From contig NW_027506917.1 in the NCBI RefSeq assembly GCF_052324685.1, forward strand, positions 434,001-498,000: a DNA stretch of 64,000 bases, in the 5' to 3' direction. The translations under genes and the position numbers were made by a program. Source of the stretch: Brachyhypopomus gauderio. Taxonomy: Eukaryota > Chordata > Actinopteri > Gymnotiformes > Hypopomidae. Positions within the stretch are counted from its first letter, which is position 1; every line of letters starts with the position of its first letter. The notes under the pieces were generated by a model that made no database searches, was not told the DNA's origin, and worked only from the letters and a program-made list of their open reading frames with translations. Shown piece after piece: positions 9,252 to 19,929 of the stretch.

Positions 9252-12200
9252 CTAATCCCAAGGTCTAAAACAGGCTACTGCCATACTGTGTGAACCAGGT
9301 ACCAAGGGTGTAGCGTTAGGAGCTACCTGCGCCGTGGACATAGGCAACCGATGAGGGTTCCTATGCTGCCCTGCTGTTACTCGAGCTGTTCGTCGCCTCG
9401 TGTCTAGCCCCAAATCACCAACTTCTACCTCCGATACAACAGGGGCCTCGAAACTAGTTTCGGCACTAGAGGAGGGAATGACTTCAACTGGGTTGTCCCC
9501 TGATGGAACAATAGGAAGGGAACCCTGAGACTGGGCTTGAGGAGCACCTACAACAAGCCACTGACCTGACTCTTCCTCCTGTTCTGCATCCCCCACCAGG
9601 CTTGGGATTTCTACTGGAGGAGAAGCTACAGAAGGGTTTGGAGGAGCTAGCTTTAACATTACTCTGTGTACCTGCCGGGTCTGTCCCAAATCTCGCAACG
9701 GGGCCACAGAATACACCACACCCCCAGGTTCAGGTGCCCTTACCACCCTGTAAATGACTGGACTCCAAGCATCCTGAATTTTCGTGCGTCCACGAACTGA
9801 ATGATCCCGTAGATAAACCAGCTGGCCTACCTGCAACTGGTCAGCTAATAAGCCATGATCGTGACGTTCCTTACGGCGTTGTGCTGCAGCCAACAACCTC
9901 TCCCTTGCCCCTTTAAAAGCAACCTGAAGACGTCTCTGGTGTTCCTGAACCCAATCACCCACAGTTCTACCTTCAGTTTCCTGAACCCTACCCAACAGGA
10001 AATCCACTGGGAGGTGAGGCTCTTGCCCGAACAAAAGAAAATGTGGCGATTCCCCCATAGACTGATGGATAGAGGAGTTGTAATTAAAGACTAGCTGCGG
10101 CAGATAATCTGGCCAACGGCTCTTCTGTTCCTGGGATAGTGTGCGCAGCAGATTATGCATGGTGCGATTAAATCGCTCACACTGGCCATTCCCTTGCGGG
10201 TGGTATGGGGTAGTTCGCGTCTTCTGTATCCCATACAGATCACAAAGCTGCCGAACCAGGGAACTCTCAAAGCTCGAACCACAGTCTGAGTGTAACCGTG
10301 CAGGAACACCAAACCGATAAAACCAGTGCTGAACCAACACCCTGGCCACTGTAGGAGCTCTTTGATCTCGAGTAGGGATCACCTGAGTAAACTTGGAGAA
10401 CACATCGGTTATAACTAAAACCTGTTCAGTCCCATCCCTAGCAGGCTCCAAAAAAGTGAAATCAATGGCTACTACCTCATTTGGTCTTGAGGCCAAAAGG
10501 TGTCCCATTGGAGCACGCAACTGCTTATGTGGGGGTTTAGCAAGGGTGCACCGTTCACATTGCTGGCACCACCGCTTGATATCATTTGCCATTCCAGGCC
10601 AATAACATCGCTCCCTTATTAATAATGTGGTCCGCTCTACACCTTGATGGCCGTGATGGTCATGCAGTTGTAGCAACACTTCCTCCTGCAGACATTCCGG
10701 AAGCAAAAATTGTAAGACCTCCTCCCCACCATCCGGCTTCAGGATTTTGCGATACAGCAGGCCATTACGCAGCACAATTCTATCCCACTGACGCAGGAAC
10801 CCCTGAGTCCGGGCTGACAAGTCTTCCCTCTCATCCCGACTAGGTGGTCTGCCCCCCTGCCAAAAAGAATTAAAAGAATGAATGCTTGGGTCGGCTTCCT
10901 GTAAACACTTCAACTCCCCCGGCTCACGGGACGGAAAAGCAGCCATAGAAAGCTGGGCTACCGCTTGCATAGAGGTTTCTTTACTAGCTTGCTGCCGAAG
11001 GGCCAAAGGCAAGGTCACACCTGTCGATCCTGAACCCTGCAACTGCTCTGGAACGGAAATTCTCTGCCGAGATAAAGAATCAGCATTTTTATTTACACGA
11101 CCTGGTCTGTAACGGATGGTATAATGGAACGCCGACAGTTGGGCAACCCAACGCTGTTCTGTAGCACCCAACTTGGCTGTGTCCAAATGACTCAACGGGT
11201 TATTGTCTGTCCAGACAATACACTCCTGGCCCCAAAGGTACTCACGAAATTTCTCCGTCATAGCCCACTTCAACCCCAAAAACTCCAACTTCATTGAGCT
11301 GTACAACTTCTCATTAGGGTTTAGACTACGACTCGCATAAGCAACGGGGCGCACTCGACCATCCTGCTCCTGGGACAATACAGCTCCCAAGCCCTGGTGA
11401 CTGGCATCGACCTCCAAAATAAATGGGAGAGAGAAGTTAGCAAAAGCAAGTGTAGGTGCATCCACAAGCTTACGTTTCAGTGTCTGAAAACTGGTCTCAC
11501 ACTGTTCTACCCAGAGATCTAACAACCTAGGCCCATGACCTTTCCTAATCTTGGTCCCTCCCACTTCAGCTACTAGGCGATGCAATGGGGCAGCCATCTT
11601 TGAAAAGCCCTGAATGAAACGCCGATAATAACTGGCGAAGCCAAGAAATGAACGTAGCTCAGAAACTGAAGTGGGACGGGGCCAGTTGGCCACAGCAGAT
11701 ACCTTCTCAGGATCGGTAGACACCCCTTTATCAGAGACCAGATGGCCCAGGTACCGAACTTGACGTCGAAAGAAACAGCATTTTTCCAACTTGGCCTTCA
11801 GGCCTGCTTGACCTAGTCGATTCAAAACCAACTCCAAACGGCTCAGGTGCTGATCCAGGTCTGAAGAAAATACAATGATGTCGTCAAGATATAACAACAA
11901 TGATTGACAGTTTTGGTCCCCAAACATCCTTTCCATCAGTCTCTGGAAGGTACTAGGGGCATTACACAGCCCGAAAGGCATACGGTTGAACTGGAATAGG
12001 CCAAAGGGAGTACAGAAAGCTGTCTTTGGACGGTCAGCCTCATTAACTGGGATCTGGTTGTAGCCACTAGCCAAATCCATGGTTGAAAACCACTGGGCCC
12101 CTGATAGTGCATCCAAAGTCTCTTCAATCCTAGGCAGAGGGAATGCATCCTTCCTAGTTTTGTTGTTAAGTTGCCTATAATCAACGCACATGCGGAGGCT

Positions 12201-13445
12201 ACCATCTTTTTTCTTAACCAGGACAATAGGTGAAGCATAAGGGCTACAACTCTCCTGAATAACCTGGCTCTCAAGCAGCTGGTGAATATGAGCCTTGACA
12301 GAGTCATAATCGGATGGAGGGATACGCCTGTACCTCTGTCTTATTGGTACATCATCCAACAAAGGAATGTCATGTGAAATTAACCCAGTACAACCGATAT
12401 CACCTTCGAAGGAGGAAAACACTGCCGCATGCTTACAAAGAAGAGACCGTACCTTCTCCTGGTCTACTTGAGACAGCACAGACAGATCTAAAGCCTCAAT
12501 CTGCTCCAGTATTGGACTGGACTGAACAGTATGGGCCTGAACTTGGGCAACCACCATAGAGGGTTCACTCACCTCCGTAACTCCAGCCGGCAGACTCACA
12601 ACCTGTACACCGGTCAGTGATGCTAAGGGACAATGTGGAGGCAAAGAAACACTGGAGCAACCCACATTTACCAACGGTACATAGACGGTCCCTCGAACTA
12701 CCTTAACCAAAGAGACAGCAACTAACAGACCATCAGGTAAGGCACCCAAAGTATCCGAGGGTTCAACTAGGACCCCTGTACTGCACTCACTGAGCTGACT
12801 GGAACACGTGGCTGCAACCATCTTAAACGTACCGGCTGGTATTCGAACAGGTCTCCGTCCCCTTACTCTAGCTACCCCTGTGTCTACAGTTGAGGGCCCA
12901 TCAGAAGCCTGATGACAGTACTGCAGGGCTTGCTGCCAAGGTGAGGACGCATGTACAACTGGGGGAAGATCAAACAATGCAGGACCATGCTGGCAAAAGA
13001 GCTCCTGATAGCATTCTCTGATGACGTTCATACCCAAAACGCCCGGGACTATAGGTGACGTATTAGAACCTGGAGGATCCTTAACTACCAGCCAACCCCT
13101 TCTAGGAATGGACTTTCCAAGTACGTCCACAGTTAGCTCCACGTAGCCCACATAAGGTATCTCTAGCCCGTTAGCGGCACGAAGCTGTAACCACTGGCAG
13201 GAATGCAAGTCTCCCTGAATGTGCTGACGAAAGAAACTTTCAACTATGGTTGAAACCATCGACCCCGTGTCAAGCAAGCAATTAACCACCACTCCCCCCA
13301 ACCGGATAGCCACTTTTGGACACTGTCCAACTAAGGATGGAGCGGTAAACTGAGGTGGAGAGTGCTGTGAGGCAGAGCCAGTACTGTCCCCTCCCAATGT
13401 GTGGCTCTGCACACTGGAGGGAGCTAGTTTTCCGCCGGCTGAGAG
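9252..13445 (-). CDS. pol: Gypsy Pol polyprotein, copy 2
   Basis: Same length and domain order as copy 1: protease DTGS, RT with YLDD, RNase H, integrase with HHCC and D-D-E, basic tail. Open from 13445 with no internal stop; the first GTG is at 13412. At residue 983, next to integrase D984, this copy has Ile (AIDF), the more usual hydrophobic residue there, whereas copy 1 has Thr. At 616 it has Glu and at 1119 Met. Both copies look coding-competent; which is ancestral is unknown. Confidence 0.93.
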   Translation of the reverse strand, partial: LSAGGKLAPSSVQSHTLGGDSTGSASQHSPPQFTAPSLVGQCPKVAIRLGGVVVNCLLDTGSMVSTIVESFFRQHIQGDLHSCQWLQLRAANGLEIPYVGYVELTVDVLGKSIPRRGWLVVKDPPGSNTSPIVPGVLGMNVIRECYQELFCQHGPALFDLPPVVHASSPWQQALQYCHQASDGPSTVDTGVARVRGRRPVRIPAGTFKMVAATCSSQLSECSTGVLVEPSDTLGALPDGLLVAVSLVKVVRGTVYVPLVNVGCSSVSLPPHCPLASLTGVQVVSLPAGVTEVSEPSMVVAQVQAHTVQSSPILEQIEALDLSVLSQVDQEKVRSLLCKHAAVFSSFEGDIGCTGLISHDIPLLDDVPIRQRYRRIPPSDYDSVKAHIHQLLESQVIQESCSPYASPIVLVKKKDGSLRMCVDYRQLNNKTRKDAFPLPRIEETLDALSGAQWFSTMDLASGYNQIPVNEADRPKTAFCTPFGLFQFNRMPFGLCNAPSTFQRLMERMFGDQNCQSLLLYLDDIIVFSSDLDQHLSRLELVLNRLGQAGLKAKLEKCCFFRRQVRYLGHLVSDKGVSTDPEKVSAVANWPRPTSVSELRSFLGFASYYRRFIQGFSKMAAPLHRLVAEVGGTKIRKGHGPRLLDLWVEQCETSFQTLKRKLVDAPTLAFANFSLPFILEVDASHQGLGAVLSQEQDGRVRPVAYASRSLNPNEKLYSSMKLEFLGLKWAMTEKFREYLWGQECIVWTDNNPLSHLDTAKLGATEQRWVAQLSAFHYTIRYRPGRVNKNADSLSRQRISVPEQLQGSGSTGVTLPLALRQQASKETSMQAVAQLSMAAFPSREPGELKCLQEADPSIHSFNSFWQGGRPPSRDEREDLSARTQGFLRQWDRIVLRNGLLYRKILKPDGGEEVLQFLLPECLQEEVLLQLHDHHGHQGVERTTLLIRERCYWPGMANDIKRWCQQCERCTLAKPPHKQLRAPMGHLLASRPNEVVAIDFTFLEPARDGTEQVLVITDVFSKFTQVIPTRDQRAPTVARVLVQHWFYRFGVPARLHSDCGSSFESSLVRQLCDLYGIQKTRTTPYHPQGNGQCERFNRTMHNLLRTLSQEQKSRWPDYLPQLVFNYNSSIHQSMGESPHFLLFGQEPHLPVDFLLGRVQETEGRTVGDWVQEHQRRLQVAFKGARERLLAAAQRRKERHDHGLLADQLQVGQLVYLRDHSVRGRTKIQDAWSPVIYRVVRAPEPGGVVYSVAPLRDLGQTRQVHRVMLKLAPPNPSVASPPVEIPSLVGDAEQEEESGQWLVVGAPQAQSQGSLPIVPSGDNPVEVIPSSSAETSFEAPVVSEVEVGDLGLDTRRRTARVTAGQHRNPHRLPMSTAQVAPNATPLVPGSHSMAVACFRPWD

Positions 13446-14473
13446 CTAGGGGCAACACGGCCCGGATGGAAAGCCCCTATTGGGTGCGCTGGAACACGCT
13501 CATTATCACAGTCTCTAGCATAGTGTCCGGACTTTTGACACCGCCTACAAATTACATTAGGCCGGCTGCTAGGACCAGTAGGCCGAGGAGAAGCATACAA
13601 GCTAGCAATACTCTGTGTTAACTGATTAATCTGTTCTTGTTGTTTGAGTAGCATAGCTCTTAATTCTGTCATCTCAGAAGATTTAAAATTATCTGCAGAA
13701 CGTCGAACCCCATAAGTCTCCCTAGACATTTGCAGCGCACACATTGAGGGGACAGAATGGCTCCTACCTCTCCCATCATCTGGCCTACTCTCACGCTCCC
13801 ATCGGATAGCCGCTGCCCGTATCTGTAGCATGGAAAGCTCTGGTGTCTGACGGACCAACTGCTTCAGTTCCCTACGGAGGGCAGAGTCATTAACATTCTC
13901 CACAAATTGGTCACGAACCAACACATCAGCATTAGGCACTACATAAGATGCACACTGCTTTATTTTATCCATGAGAGCCAAAAGGACATGCGAGTATTCC
14001 TGCAAAGACTCCCCTTCCAGTTGCTTACGGCAAAAGAAGCTCTCCTGCAAGGCAACATATGACCTTGAACACCCATATAGCTCTTGAAGTATAGATAAAA
14101 TTTTCTGTGGGTCCTCCCTTTCCACCCTAGGCCTATACCTTATTTCATCCTTAGCTTCTCCTTCAAGATGATCTAGCATAAAATAGGCCTGGTCAAGGGG
14201 TGCCAAACGGCGTGCACGGATGCTAGCCTGTACCTCCTCACTCCACTCCTCGATACTTATACCAGCCCTGCCCCTAAACACTGGGCATTTACGCTCACGG
14301 GGAATATACAGCAACCTCTCAACTGGAACAGGGTTACTCACAGTCTCTTGAGACTCACCACCACTACCGGGGCCTGGCTGAGACTGGGAAGCAGCATTCT
14401 CCTGCAACAGGCGCTCATTATCTGCCTGCAGCCGTCTTACCAGCTCTCTCATTTCCTGGAGCTCACTGGCCAT
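13424..14473 (-). CDS. gag: Gypsy Gag polyprotein, copy 2
   Basis: 349-residue Gag identical in sequence to copy 1, with N-terminal coiled coil, capsid-like middle and one CCHC zinc knuckle at about 309-322. Its stop at 13426-13424 is again preceded by GGAAAAC. Leader, start codon and spacing to the primer binding site match copy 1, apart from three extra bases (an aaa run near 14515) in the leader. Confidence 0.92.
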   Translation of the reverse strand: MASELQEMRELVRRLQADNERLLQENAASQSQPGPGSGGESQETVSNPVPVERLLYIPRERKCPVFRGRAGISIEEWSEEVQASIRARRLAPLDQAYFMLDHLEGEAKDEIRYRPRVEREDPQKILSILQELYGCSRSYVALQESFFCRKQLEGESLQEYSHVLLALMDKIKQCASYVVPNADVLVRDQFVENVNDSALRRELKQLVRQTPELSMLQIRAAAIRWERESRPDDGRGRSHSVPSMCALQMSRETYGVRRSADNFKSSEMTELRAMLLKQQEQINQLTQSIASLYASPRPTGPSSRPNVICRRCQKSGHYARDCDNERVPAHPIGAFHPGRVAPSSQPAEN

Positions 14474-14682
14474 GGTAAAACAAAAAAAAGTGGAATAGAG
14501 AAGAGGTGGGAAATAAAAATCACTGGGTTAGCTTTAAGGACCTCCCTACAGGTACCCAACTAAAATCCTTGGGACCAACACCAACTGCTGTTTTGCCTTT
14601 AAACCAAAATAACCAAAAGAAATACAACTGAACTCCCAAAAATACGTCTCTGTTTCAAATCCTGCCGACTATACGCCACAAA

Positions 14683-16255
14683 TGTGACCCTTGTTAAGGT
14701 GAGCTGTAAGCTCGACTACGCCACCTGGGGAGTTTCACCCCAGGAAATATAACCCAAAAGCACACAGGTTCATTTAAAGAAAAGGGCAGAGACGTAAAAT
14801 TTGGTTCAGTGTACAACTTTTTACTTAAAGGTAAAATTGGAAATAACACTAAAATGCACAGCTTTATTAATAACTTGGTTTTAAGAAAATCACAATTTAG
14901 AATAAAGTAAAAATTGTTAAAATACCAACACAGGGGTACTGGCAGTGCTAGGTCTCATTGTAGTATTATCATACATATACTTAAAACTGGCTTCAGACCT
15001 TCAATGATTATCCTGGTAACGACTGTACCACACACACACACACACAGCTTCCAAAAACCTCAAAAGGTGATGACTCCAACCACAGCAGACAAAGTGTAAA
15101 AGTGAATGATTATCCCCGAAGGGTAACCAGCCATCCAGGAAACACCCGTGCACAGAAGTATTCTGACGAACAGATAAAAGACATGAATGATTAATACACT
15201 ATTATAACTTTAAAACTCACTGCAGCCAGTATCCCTAATGTTAATTAAAAAAAAAGAGAGATCAGGTTCACATAGAACAAAGAAAAGAAATCCAATACCG
15301 CTCAGGGGTTAATTCAAAAGAAACAAAATCAAGAGAACTAAACTAAATAAACAGAAGAATCACAAAAAGTTTAATTATAATCAAATAAACAAAATAACTG
15401 AAACATTATAACGCTGATTTAACCCCCACAAAACAACCAAGGCAAAACAGCAGAAGACTAGGGGAGGCTCTGCTCAGCGCCACCTAGGCCCTTCCCGTGG
15501 CGACACTCCAGAACTCCTAATTAAAAACGACATTTTAAGTAAATTAAAAATAAGCTATATTTAAACAAGTGATATGAAAAACCACATCTACTGAGCCCAC
15601 ATACCTTCAAGCTTGATTTACCATTACATAGGACCCCTTGCTCCAATTGCAATGCTTCCAGTGTCTGAGATAATAAAACCAGGATTCCCGTGCCTTACGA
15701 CGCGGTTTTCTAAGCACACCCGTTTTCAAGCACGCCAAGGGATATACCTAAACATGACGTAACTCGCTGTACATCCTATAATGGTTAAATCCCAAACAAA
15801 TAGGTGGAAAGTAACTCCAAATGCCTACCTTTCAGCCAGTAGCACTCACATCAATGTAAACGGCCACTTTATACGCGACGTTCCACGTTTAGGCTGCAGC
15901 TAACGGCTAGCAGCGTGGTGCGACAACAGAGGGAGGACGCCTGCTTTCCGGCAGAATCCCCTATACATCAATGGGTTCGCGTCACTTTAAAAGCACATTA
16001 AACATATACAAGGCACGGAAACGACAGACATACCTTAGCACACCGTCTCAGCAGCAAGTCCCGCAGTAACACGGCCCAAATAATAAGGGAAGCACGAGCT
16101 TAGCCCAAAGCGTGCTCACTGGGTATATATACTGGTGCTAAATGACCAACCAACCCGCGCAACACAGAGGGGAGGGGGGAAGCCACTCCCTAACTACGGT
16201 GGCTGCCCAAGCCCAGAAACCACTAGGCAGCCCTGTGACAGCTCTGCCTGTTACA
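14683..16255 (-). repeat. Gypsy LTR 3 (1573 bp)
   Basis: Same termini as LTRs 1 and 2. It carries a private 7-bp deletion near 15770 (the 'aagttgt' after 'aactcgctgt' is missing) and one extra A in a poly-A run near 15246, enough to show it is not a pure copy artefact of LTR 2. Confidence 0.9.
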
Positions 16256-16560
16256 TTCGCTTACAAAGCCAAAAATGGACTGGCCCCTCCCTACATGATG
16301 TCCATGGTCAAAAGCCGATCCGTACAGCGAATACTCAGAAACTCAAGATGGCTCGACTTGAAACTCCATGCTTAAAGTCTCATGGAAGACAAAGCTCCAG
16401 ACTATTCTCCGTCCTGGCTCCAAGATGGTGGAACAATATTCCATAAGCTGCTAGGACTGCAGAGTCTATTGCTATCTTCAAGCGTAGACTGAAGACCCAC
16501 CTGTTTGTTGAGTTCTTACCAGAGCACTAACTCAGCTGATACCACTTGAGGTTGTTCTTT
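16256..16560 (+). repeat. LINE ORF2 C-terminal fragment, right half
   Basis: Continues the fragment broken at 527: frames read AYKAKNGLAPPYMMSMVKS, then RLFSVLAPRWWN and FKRRLKTHLF, the usual tail of fish CR1/L2-like ORF2 proteins, with stops and frameshifts. The sequence between about 16560 and 16690 is probably the element's 3' untranslated region. Confidence 0.7.
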
Positions 16561-16689
16561 AAATGGTATGTCTGTCGATGGTTATTTGTGCTTCTTGGCA
16601 AATGTCTAACTTACAAAAACACTAGATAATGACATGGACTCCTGTAGTTTAGTAGTAGTCTGACTCAATGGTATCTTGAATCCTGCAGT

Positions 16690-16870
16690 GTCTACTGCAG
16701 GGGTCACCAACATTTTTGAAACTGGGAGCTACTTCTTGAATACCAATTATAGCGGAGGGCTACCAGATTGATACACATCAATGGAACGAAAGTTGTTGAG
16801 GGGGGGGTGGGGGGTCGATTGCTAAGCGGACATCCAGCTGCCAGATGCTCAGGTACCAGATCAGGAACAG
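16690..16870. repeat. Interspersed repeat with G-rich tract
   Basis: The phrase around 16700-16790 ('ggggtcaccaacattttt', 'gggagctacttcttg', 'gggctaccag') is a common fish interspersed repeat start. It contains a run of G's at 16800-16814. Family not determined. Confidence 0.45.
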
Positions 16871-16923
16871 AGGATTCACGTGTCTAACTGAACTGTTCAA
16901 ATATGAGTGCTTAGGGAGGTGTT

Positions 16924-17573
16924 GTGATGCAGAGAGAAATAAACCACATTGGTCTCCCTGTTACCGTGCGTAGATGTTTTGCAGATTTGCAGCAAGGCAG
17001 GCTCACTAGTCGTAGCTCTTCACAGAAGAAGAAGCTCCTGAGAGCCCTGAATGCCTGTATTTCAGTCAGATGCCCTGCGTTTGGAGAGGACTACGAACAG
17101 GTTCAGTTAAACAACCTCTGAGCCATTCAGAACACATCAGAACCACATGCAGTAGTCTGCAGGAACTGCACACAACCTTCTTTATTTTCTCACTCTGTTG
17201 CTGCTGAAGTCCAGGAGCAATGCTCTTCTGATGTACTGTCTTCCACAGGATGCCCATGAGTTCCTGATGATGTGTTTGCTTCAGCTGAAAAAGGAGGGAG
17301 AGACACTCAGGGTTTCCTCCTTCTCTTACATCTGCCCTGTTGCAAATTTTTCAGTGGTGAGCAGTCTGACATTATCCACAAACATGCAGTAGAAACTAAA
17401 GTGACTAATGACATCTTGCTACCCTGACAAGGCACTACATCAGTGACGTAGCTGAGGAGAAAGGAGAAAGCTGGTTAACATTCAATGATTCAAAGGTTTC
17501 AAAAATGAATGAGCCAGCAATCCTTAAGCGCAGGGCAAGAACAGCCTACCTGCTCTTCTACATGCAAAGATAG
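16924..17573 (+). pseudogene. USP37-like deubiquitinase remnant
   Basis: Ubiquitin-specific protease of the USP37/USP26/USP29 group (cleaves ubiquitin from substrates), present only as pieces. Exon 1 ends at 17100 (...GEDYEQ) with a GT donor at 17101; the next exon starts at 17249 after a CAG acceptor and reads DAHEFLMMCLLQLKKEGETL, the conserved USP motif after the Cys box, then YICPVANFSV. A separate frame at 17433-17573 gives the family's His-box end: HYISDVAEEKG, SWLTFND, AYLLFYMQR and a stop. The large catalytic middle between 17357 and 17433 is missing and frames do not join cleanly; no Cys box is seen upstream. Probably a truncated pseudogene, or a retained pair of exons from a larger decayed gene. 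Confidence 0.72.
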
Positions 17574-17689
17574 GAGCTCACCTTCTCACTGAGGTATAGT
17601 AGGGGCAGTATCCCCCTAAACCCAACTCCATGCCAGGTCCAAGTGAAGATGACTGAAATGATGACTGACAGAATTTCCAGCATCCTGTC

Positions 17690-18270
17690 CTCTAAGCCCT
17701 GTTTGTCCTTTCAACCCCATTACCATCTTCAACCCCGTTACCCTAGTCTCAACCCCGTCACACCTACATTTTAATACATAATTTTAAAAAAATGCATTGA
17801 AAAGTAATTTAATGTTTGTTGACTTCTGTCTAAAATGTTGAGTTATTATAAGCTTATTGATTTTTGTGAAGATTCTTTAGTTGAACCACACTTTTAATGA
17901 AAAATGACAAGAGCGCTTTCATGAAAAGGGACATTTCAGACTTTAGTATTGCAAAAAAGTGAGATTCTATATCATTTTTGTATTCACAGTTATTGAATTA
18001 GTGTTGAGGATATCTGATGAATATGAAAATATTGATTTCTTCAGAAATGCATTTTATGATCATATTCAGAGAGCTTCCACTGTGTACGTAATGGGGTTGA
18101 AGAAAAACATTGCCCAGATCTTGAAAAAATGACCAATAATAATAAAGAGCTAATGCCTGAGATGAGGAAATGTGATTTTCTGATTGGTAAAAATATCCTT
18201 AATGCTGTGATGTATACAGAGAAATTATACATTTAAGCAAAAAATTTGAAAATGTCAAAGTCCAATTTGA
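17690..18270. repeat. Repeat with inverted 'caaccccgttac' ends
   Basis: 'tcaaccccgttacc'-type phrases occur several times at 17710-17760, and the reverse form 'gtaatggggttgaag' appears at about 18088-18103, with AT-rich DNA between. This looks like a decayed non-autonomous DNA transposon. No coding content seen. Confidence 0.4.
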
Positions 18271-18389
18271 ACCATTATAGTGGAGTGACCCAGGTGTGTC
18301 GGAGTCCTGCCAAGCACTTAACGATTCGGTGAACGAATCTTTTGAAGGAATCTATTTAGTGAACTGATTCTAATGATTCAGTTCATCTA

Positions 18390-19120
18390 AAACACATATG
18401 TCAAAGTCAAGGCCCGCGAGGGTCCGCGCGGCGAAAATGACGTAATCGCAGTGGCTCTGCCTGTGCGCGAGGGTCTCGCGTGCTGTCGATTCTCGAGGTC
18501 GTGCACATCTCAAATTTTGTAACTTTGCGCGCGCCACGCCTCAACGCAATGAACAAAGTCATGTTTGCAGGGTTCATACACCTTTATAAGGTGGAATTAA
18601 AGCACTTGTACGTCACTTTAAAGGTCCATTTCAATATTTCCCAGCACGTTAAACTTAATTAAGTTAAATATTTATACATATACTCGAAATGGTTCGAAAT
18701 AATTCGCTTTTTATCACATTATTTAATGGTTGTTTTTTATTTTCAAAACGCTCAATCTTAACGTCTTCATGATCTCTCATGTTTCGTCCTGGAATTACAA
18801 GAGGCTCGTATTTGTTAACGTAACGTAATACAGCAATTTGTTGTGAAACGAAGTAGTTACAATTTCAAGCATTTTCAAGTACTTTAGCCTAAATTCCAGC
18901 ACTTTTCAAACCTGCAACACAAAGCAACATTAAAATTCGGAGTCGCGCACTATGGTCACTCGCGAAAGTATAAACCTAAATCAGCAGTCAAAGCAGACAT
19001 CAACGTTCAGCTATCCCCCTCCTCAAAAATGGCTAAACGTAAGGTGGACACTGAGAACAGGGGTTTCAAGCCAGGTTGGAGGCAGAGTACATGTACTGCG
19101 ATACTGAGAAATGTTCATAA
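18390..19120. repeat. Decayed hAT transposon pieces
   Basis: Starts with a hAT-like terminus ('tatgtcaaagtcaaggcccgcg'). A CpG-rich stretch at about 18500-18620 recurs at 56420-56540, and at 19028 a frame begins MAKRKVDTENRGFKPGW, resembling the N-terminus of GTF2IRD2-like hAT transposases. Non-functional fragments. Confidence 0.55.
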
Positions 19121-19929
19121 GAAAGGCCTGTGATTATATTTTGTTGATTTACTACCCCCTTGTGGTCGGATTTGAGTTAGGTTTCGTTTTGGCGATGTCA
19201 GTCAGTCGAGCATGATTGCCTGTAGCACGGCAGAGAGACAGTGTTTCCAGCATTTTTAAACCTGCACCTGAGTGAGTGAGAAGACAACATGTTAAAAACA
19301 CACACACACAAAATACCTCTGACACTATCAGATGTAAAGCCCCACCTTGATGAAGTAGCTGGTTCAAAGCACAAGCTGGGACATGAATAACATTGTAAAG
19401 TTTCAGGCATCACCTGTTACAGGGAGCAGGAAAAGCCAACCAACACTTGGGTTCATTGCACAATATCACCATCAGCACACAATATTGCACAATGATAATA
19501 AAGATTTTACAGTAGTCTACTAACTACAGTCACAGCTAAATTAAGAATACACCATACATAATAAACATACAAGATTGGGTTATATTTGAGTGTAGTGGAA
19601 ATTCCCCCAAATGCTCATGATACAACCAAACAGACAGCCTGCCTGCACAAGCACATAAAGGAACACACACTCAGCAGCAAGGAGCTGTTCAAGTGGGACA
19701 CGTGCAGGAAGGGGTTCCTCTAGTAAACGCCGCGGGCAGACCTTCGACAAGGGGGAGGAGCCGTCTTCCTGCCCATCATGCCTCTTCCTCTGAGACCCTG
19801 CTGATACACAAGGGTTTGCAGATCCACACTGAAATCCTTCAAGAAAAGTGGTGAATGACCGGCACACGTGGATTCTTTGCATTTTTTAATCATGTTTCAT
19901 TTTCCCTCATTGTTGTTTAGCCAGACATC
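19121..19929. other. No gene recognised
   Basis: Unique-looking AT-rich DNA with short CA runs. It may continue the inverted duplication leftwards, but the matching part of the right arm would lie beyond the window end, so this cannot be tested here. Confidence 0.3.

Larger units (their letters stand above)
7607..16255 (-). mobile_element. Ty3/gypsy LTR retrotransposon, copy 2 of a tandem pair
   Basis: Second complete unit, sharing LTR 7607-9185 (here its 3' LTR) with copy 1; its 5' LTR is 14683-16255. Unit spacing is 7079 bp then 7076 bp. gag is identical to copy 1 at protein level and pol differs at three residues. The array's outer flanks both belong to one LINE fragment, so it sits in a single insertion site. 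The last five left-flank bases (gcttg) and first five right-flank bases (ttcgc) are not a clean target-site duplication. Confidence 0.93.
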
